A stretch of DNA of 36,804 nt from contig NZ_GG657555.1 in the NCBI RefSeq assembly GCF_000157995.1, forward strand, positions 58,809 to 95,612. The letters run 5' to 3'. A model generated the notes under the pieces. The model was not told where the DNA came from, ran no database searches, and saw only the letters and a program-made list of their open reading frames with translations. Shown here one piece after another: positions 34,932-36,804 of the stretch (position 1 is its first letter; each line of letters begins with the position of its first letter). Source of the stretch: Holdemania filiformis DSM 12042 (GTDB lineage Bacteria; Bacillota_I; Bacilli_A; Erysipelotrichales; Erysipelotrichaceae). The position numbers and the translations under genes are program-made.

Positions 34932-35891
34932 ATGCAAAAATTTGAACGCGCAAAGTTTGAAGTCAAAGAATATGTTGAATCTGACCATTATGGAAAATTC
35001 GTTGTAGAACCTCTTGAAAGAGGGTTCGGCACTACCCTTGGTAATGCCCTCAGACGTGTTTTACTCTCCTCTTTACCGGGAGCTGCGGTTTACTCGATTA
35101 AGGTCGAAGGTGTTTACCACGAGTTTACATCCATTCCTGGCGTTGAAGAAGACGTCACGATGATGATTCTGAACATCAAGAATCTGATCATGAAGATTGA
35201 TGATGATGAATCCTATACCTTAAGAATTGCCGCAAAAGGCCCAATGACCGTGACCGCGGGTGATATTATCTGCCCGACGGGTGTGGAAGTATTGAACAAA
35301 GATCTGGAAATCGCGCACCTGGAAGAAGGCGCCACGCTGGAAATGGAGCTTAAGGCCCGCAATGGCCGCGGCTACATCAGCGCTGATGGCAACAAAGCCT
35401 TGTACCAGGGATCTTCTCAGGGGATTGGAACGGTATATACCGATTCCATCTATACCCCGATCGACCGTATTTCGTACAATGTGGAACCGACTCGTGTCGG
35501 CCAGGACGCGAAATACGACCGCCTGATTTTTGAAATCTGGACGAACGGTTCGATTACGCCGCAGATGTCGCTGGCGCTGGGCTCCAAGATTCTGATCGAT
35601 CATCTCGATCTCTTGACCCATGTCAATGAATCCGTAGCGGATATGGAATCCGTCATGAAGGATGTCAACGGCGAATCGCCGAAGAACATGCAGTCCATGG
35701 CGATCGAAGATCTGGATCTGTCTGTCCGTTCTTACAACTGTTTGAAACGGGCCGGTATCCAGACGGTCGAAGAACTGACTCAGCGTTCTGAAGAAGAAAT
35801 GATGAGAGTCCGGAATCTGGGTAAAAAATCGTTAAAAGAAGTCAAAGACAAGATTTACGAATTGGGTCTGAGCTTCAAATCATACGACTAA
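34932..35891 (+). CDS. rpoA: RNA polymerase alpha subunit
   Basis: A 319-residue alpha subunit. The N-terminal domain (assembly) includes FVVEPLERGFGTTLGNALRRVLLSSLPG; the C-terminal domain (about 250-315), binding UP elements and activators, contains IEDLDLSVRSYNCLKRAGIQTVEELTQ and NLGKKSLKEV. Start at ATG 34932, nine bases after AGGAGG; ATG 34926 is too close to it. Confidence 0.97.
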   Translation: MQKFERAKFEVKEYVESDHYGKFVVEPLERGFGTTLGNALRRVLLSSLPGAAVYSIKVEGVYHEFTSIPGVEEDVTMMILNIKNLIMKIDDDESYTLRIAAKGPMTVTAGDIICPTGVEVLNKDLEIAHLEEGATLEMELKARNGRGYISADGNKALYQGSSQGIGTVYTDSIYTPIDRISYNVEPTRVGQDAKYDRLIFEIWTNGSITPQMSLALGSKILIDHLDLLTHVNESVADMESVMKDVNGESPKNMQSMAIEDLDLSVRSYNCLKRAGIQTVEELTQRSEEEMMRVRNLGKKSLKEVKDKIYELGLSFKSYD

Positions 35892-35915
35892 TCGCAAGTA
35901 AAGGAGGAACCCCCT

Positions 35916-36278
35916 ATGTGGAATCGTAAATTAGGACGCACTGCTGACCACCGGAAAGCGATGCTTCGCAATATGGCTACCAGCCTGATCCTGAACGGCA
36001 AAATTGAAACAACTGAAATGAAGGCGAAAGAACTGCGCTCCGTTGTCGACGAACTGATCACGTTGGCTAAGCGCGGGGATCTGCATGCCCGCCGTCAGGC
36101 TGCCGCTTACATCCGTAACGTTGTTGCGGACGAAAAGACAGGCGAAACAGTACTGAAGAAGCTGTTTGACGAAATCGGTCCGAAATATGCCGACCGCAAC
36201 GGCGGATATACCCGCGTCTTAAAGACCGGCTTCCGTCGCGGCGACAGCGCACCGATGGCAATCATCGAACTGGTTTAA
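35916..36278 (+). CDS. rplQ: Large ribosomal subunit protein bL17
   Basis: A 120-residue L17. [25 protein letters not shown] and the end [27 protein letters not shown] are canonical. Last gene of the cluster; the ECF transporter genes that often follow in Firmicutes are absent. AAAGGAGG precedes the ATG. Confidence 0.97.
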   Translation: MWNRKLGRTADHRKAMLRNMATSLILNGKIETTEMKAKELRSVVDELITLAKRGDLHARRQAAAYIRNVVADEKTGETVLKKLFDEIGPKYADRNGGYTRVLKTGFRRGDSAPMAIIELV

Positions 36279-36289
36279 TTATTGAATGA

Positions 36290-36320
36290 GAAGCATGGCT
36301 CCGGCTGTGCTTTTTTCTTT
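36290..36320 (+). terminator. Terminator of the ribosomal protein cluster
   Basis: AAGCA (36291-36295) pairs with TGCTT (36308-36312), imperfect in the middle, followed by a long T-rich stretch. Confidence 0.7.
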
Positions 36321-36535
36321 TTCTTCAGAACCGCAGGGAATACACCTGCCTGATTGAAAAGATCGCGGCTGCCAAGATGTTCCAAATGCTGTGAAATCGC
36401 TCTTAGAGGCTGTTTGCGGGCGAAATGAAGCTCGATTAGGGATAAATGAGCGATAAGAATAGAAATGCCGCAGCAATGTCAAGATGCGCTTCTTCTTTTG
36501 CAAGAAATTCATGTTCATCTGATGATTTCCGGGGG
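36321..36535. other. Intergenic region without visible features
   Basis: I see no supported gene or clear signal between the rplQ terminator and the TetR promoter. A minus-strand open frame (36279-36518) crosses the rplQ terminator and has no ribosome binding site. Confidence 0.5.
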
Positions 36536-36563
36536 TTGTAATGCTGAGTCAATCCCCTATAAT
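36536..36563 (+). promoter_or_regulatory. Promoter of the TetR-family gene
   Basis: TTGTAA (36536-36541), 16 bp, TATAAT (36558-36563). Confidence 0.6.
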
Positions 36564-36573
36564 AAAAAATGTA

Positions 36574-36590
36574 GACTGACCTGGTCAGTC
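36574..36590. promoter_or_regulatory. Palindromic operator before the TetR-family gene
   Basis: GACTGACC (36574-36581), T, GGTCAGTC (36583-36590): perfect 8-bp arms with a one-base centre, just downstream of the expected start of transcription and 13 bases before the ATG. Position and symmetry fit autorepression by the TetR-family product. Confidence 0.75.
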
Positions 36591-36603
36591 AGGAGGAATT
36601 CCC

Positions 36604-36804
36604 ATGAACGAGAAGTTCTATGAACTGCCGCCGGAAAAGCAGCAGCGGATTATCAATGCCGGATTGGAAGTGTTCGGCGCTCATGATTATCCGCAGGCAT
36701 CGACGGATGATATGACTGCTAAGGCTGAGATCTCCAAGGGGTTACTATTCTATTACTTTAAAAATAAAAAGGAATTCTATCTGTTTCTGTTTGATTACTG
36801 CTGC
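36604..36804 (+). CDS. TetR-family regulator (partial, cut by window end)
   Basis: The first 67 residues of a TetR-family repressor. After MNEKFYELPPEKQQRIINAGLEVFGAHDYPQAST comes the DNA-binding region DDMTAKAEISKGLLFYYFKNKKEFYLFLF, the classic helix-turn-helix and following helix. AGGAGG precedes the ATG. The ligand domain is outside the window, so the effector and target cannot be guessed. The adjacent palindrome suggests it controls its own synthesis and perhaps downstream genes. Confidence 0.9.
   Translation, partial: MNEKFYELPPEKQQRIINAGLEVFGAHDYPQASTDDMTAKAEISKGLLFYYFKNKKEFYLFLFDYCC

Noticed and set aside
36279-36518. Minus-strand 79-codon ORF after rplQ
   Set aside because: Ends in the rplQ terminator, no start signal, low-information translation.

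Overview
The window looks like a chromosomal segment of a Gram-positive, Firmicutes-type bacterium of about 50% GC. The reasons are the strong AGGAGG ribosome binding sites, the four-Cys (zinc) form of S14, a Cys-rich L36, an adenylate kinase with a four-Cys lid, a DUF975 membrane protein, and the gene order S10-spc-secY-adk-map-infA-rpmJ-rpsM-rpsK-rpoA-rplQ. An anaerobic gut member of the Erysipelotrichia (Holdemania-like) would fit, including the lack of rpmD, but that placement is my inference and not proven by the sequence.

Layout. 1-3440 is an iron block: a short, apparently non-coding transcription unit with its own promoter, a palindromic operator and a terminator (about 223-490), then feoA1-feoB1 and a DtxR-family metal-dependent repressor. 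3597-6282 holds an exported FAD-dependent reductase lipoprotein (minus strand) facing a large MerR-type regulator. 6522-11000 is the str operon (rpsL, rpsG, fusA, tuf). 11049-21532 is an accessory block between str and S10: an AraC-type regulator, a tatB-like/tatA/tatC cluster, a DUF975 protein, a HAD phosphatase, a second iron system (feoA-feoA-feoB plus two small Cys-rich membrane proteins), a divergent MerR/MFS pair and an alpha/beta hydrolase. 21853-36320 is one long ribosomal protein cluster from rpsJ to rplQ. The right edge cuts a TetR-family gene that has a perfect palindrome in its leader.

How the parts connect. The same 18-bp operator pattern (AGTTAG, six bases, then CTAACT or a close variant) occurs at the small RNA-like unit, upstream of feoAB1, twice over the feoA2 promoter, and again between feoA2b and feoB2. 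The DtxR-family protein next to feoAB1 is the natural candidate to bind it. It keeps the DtxR-type C-x2-E-H metal ligands (Cys102, Glu105, His106), which points to iron rather than manganese. The most interesting candidate is the unit at 223-490: promoter and operator layout nearly identical to the feoA2 promoter, no convincing ORF, two strong hairpins, C-rich loops able to pair with ribosome binding sites, and a rho-independent terminator. It could be an iron-responsive regulatory RNA comparable in logic to RyhB, FsrA or IsrR. Two separate divergent promoters (5096-5126 and 19475-19505) have the 19-bp spacer typical of MerR-activated genes, each facing a MerR-family gene.
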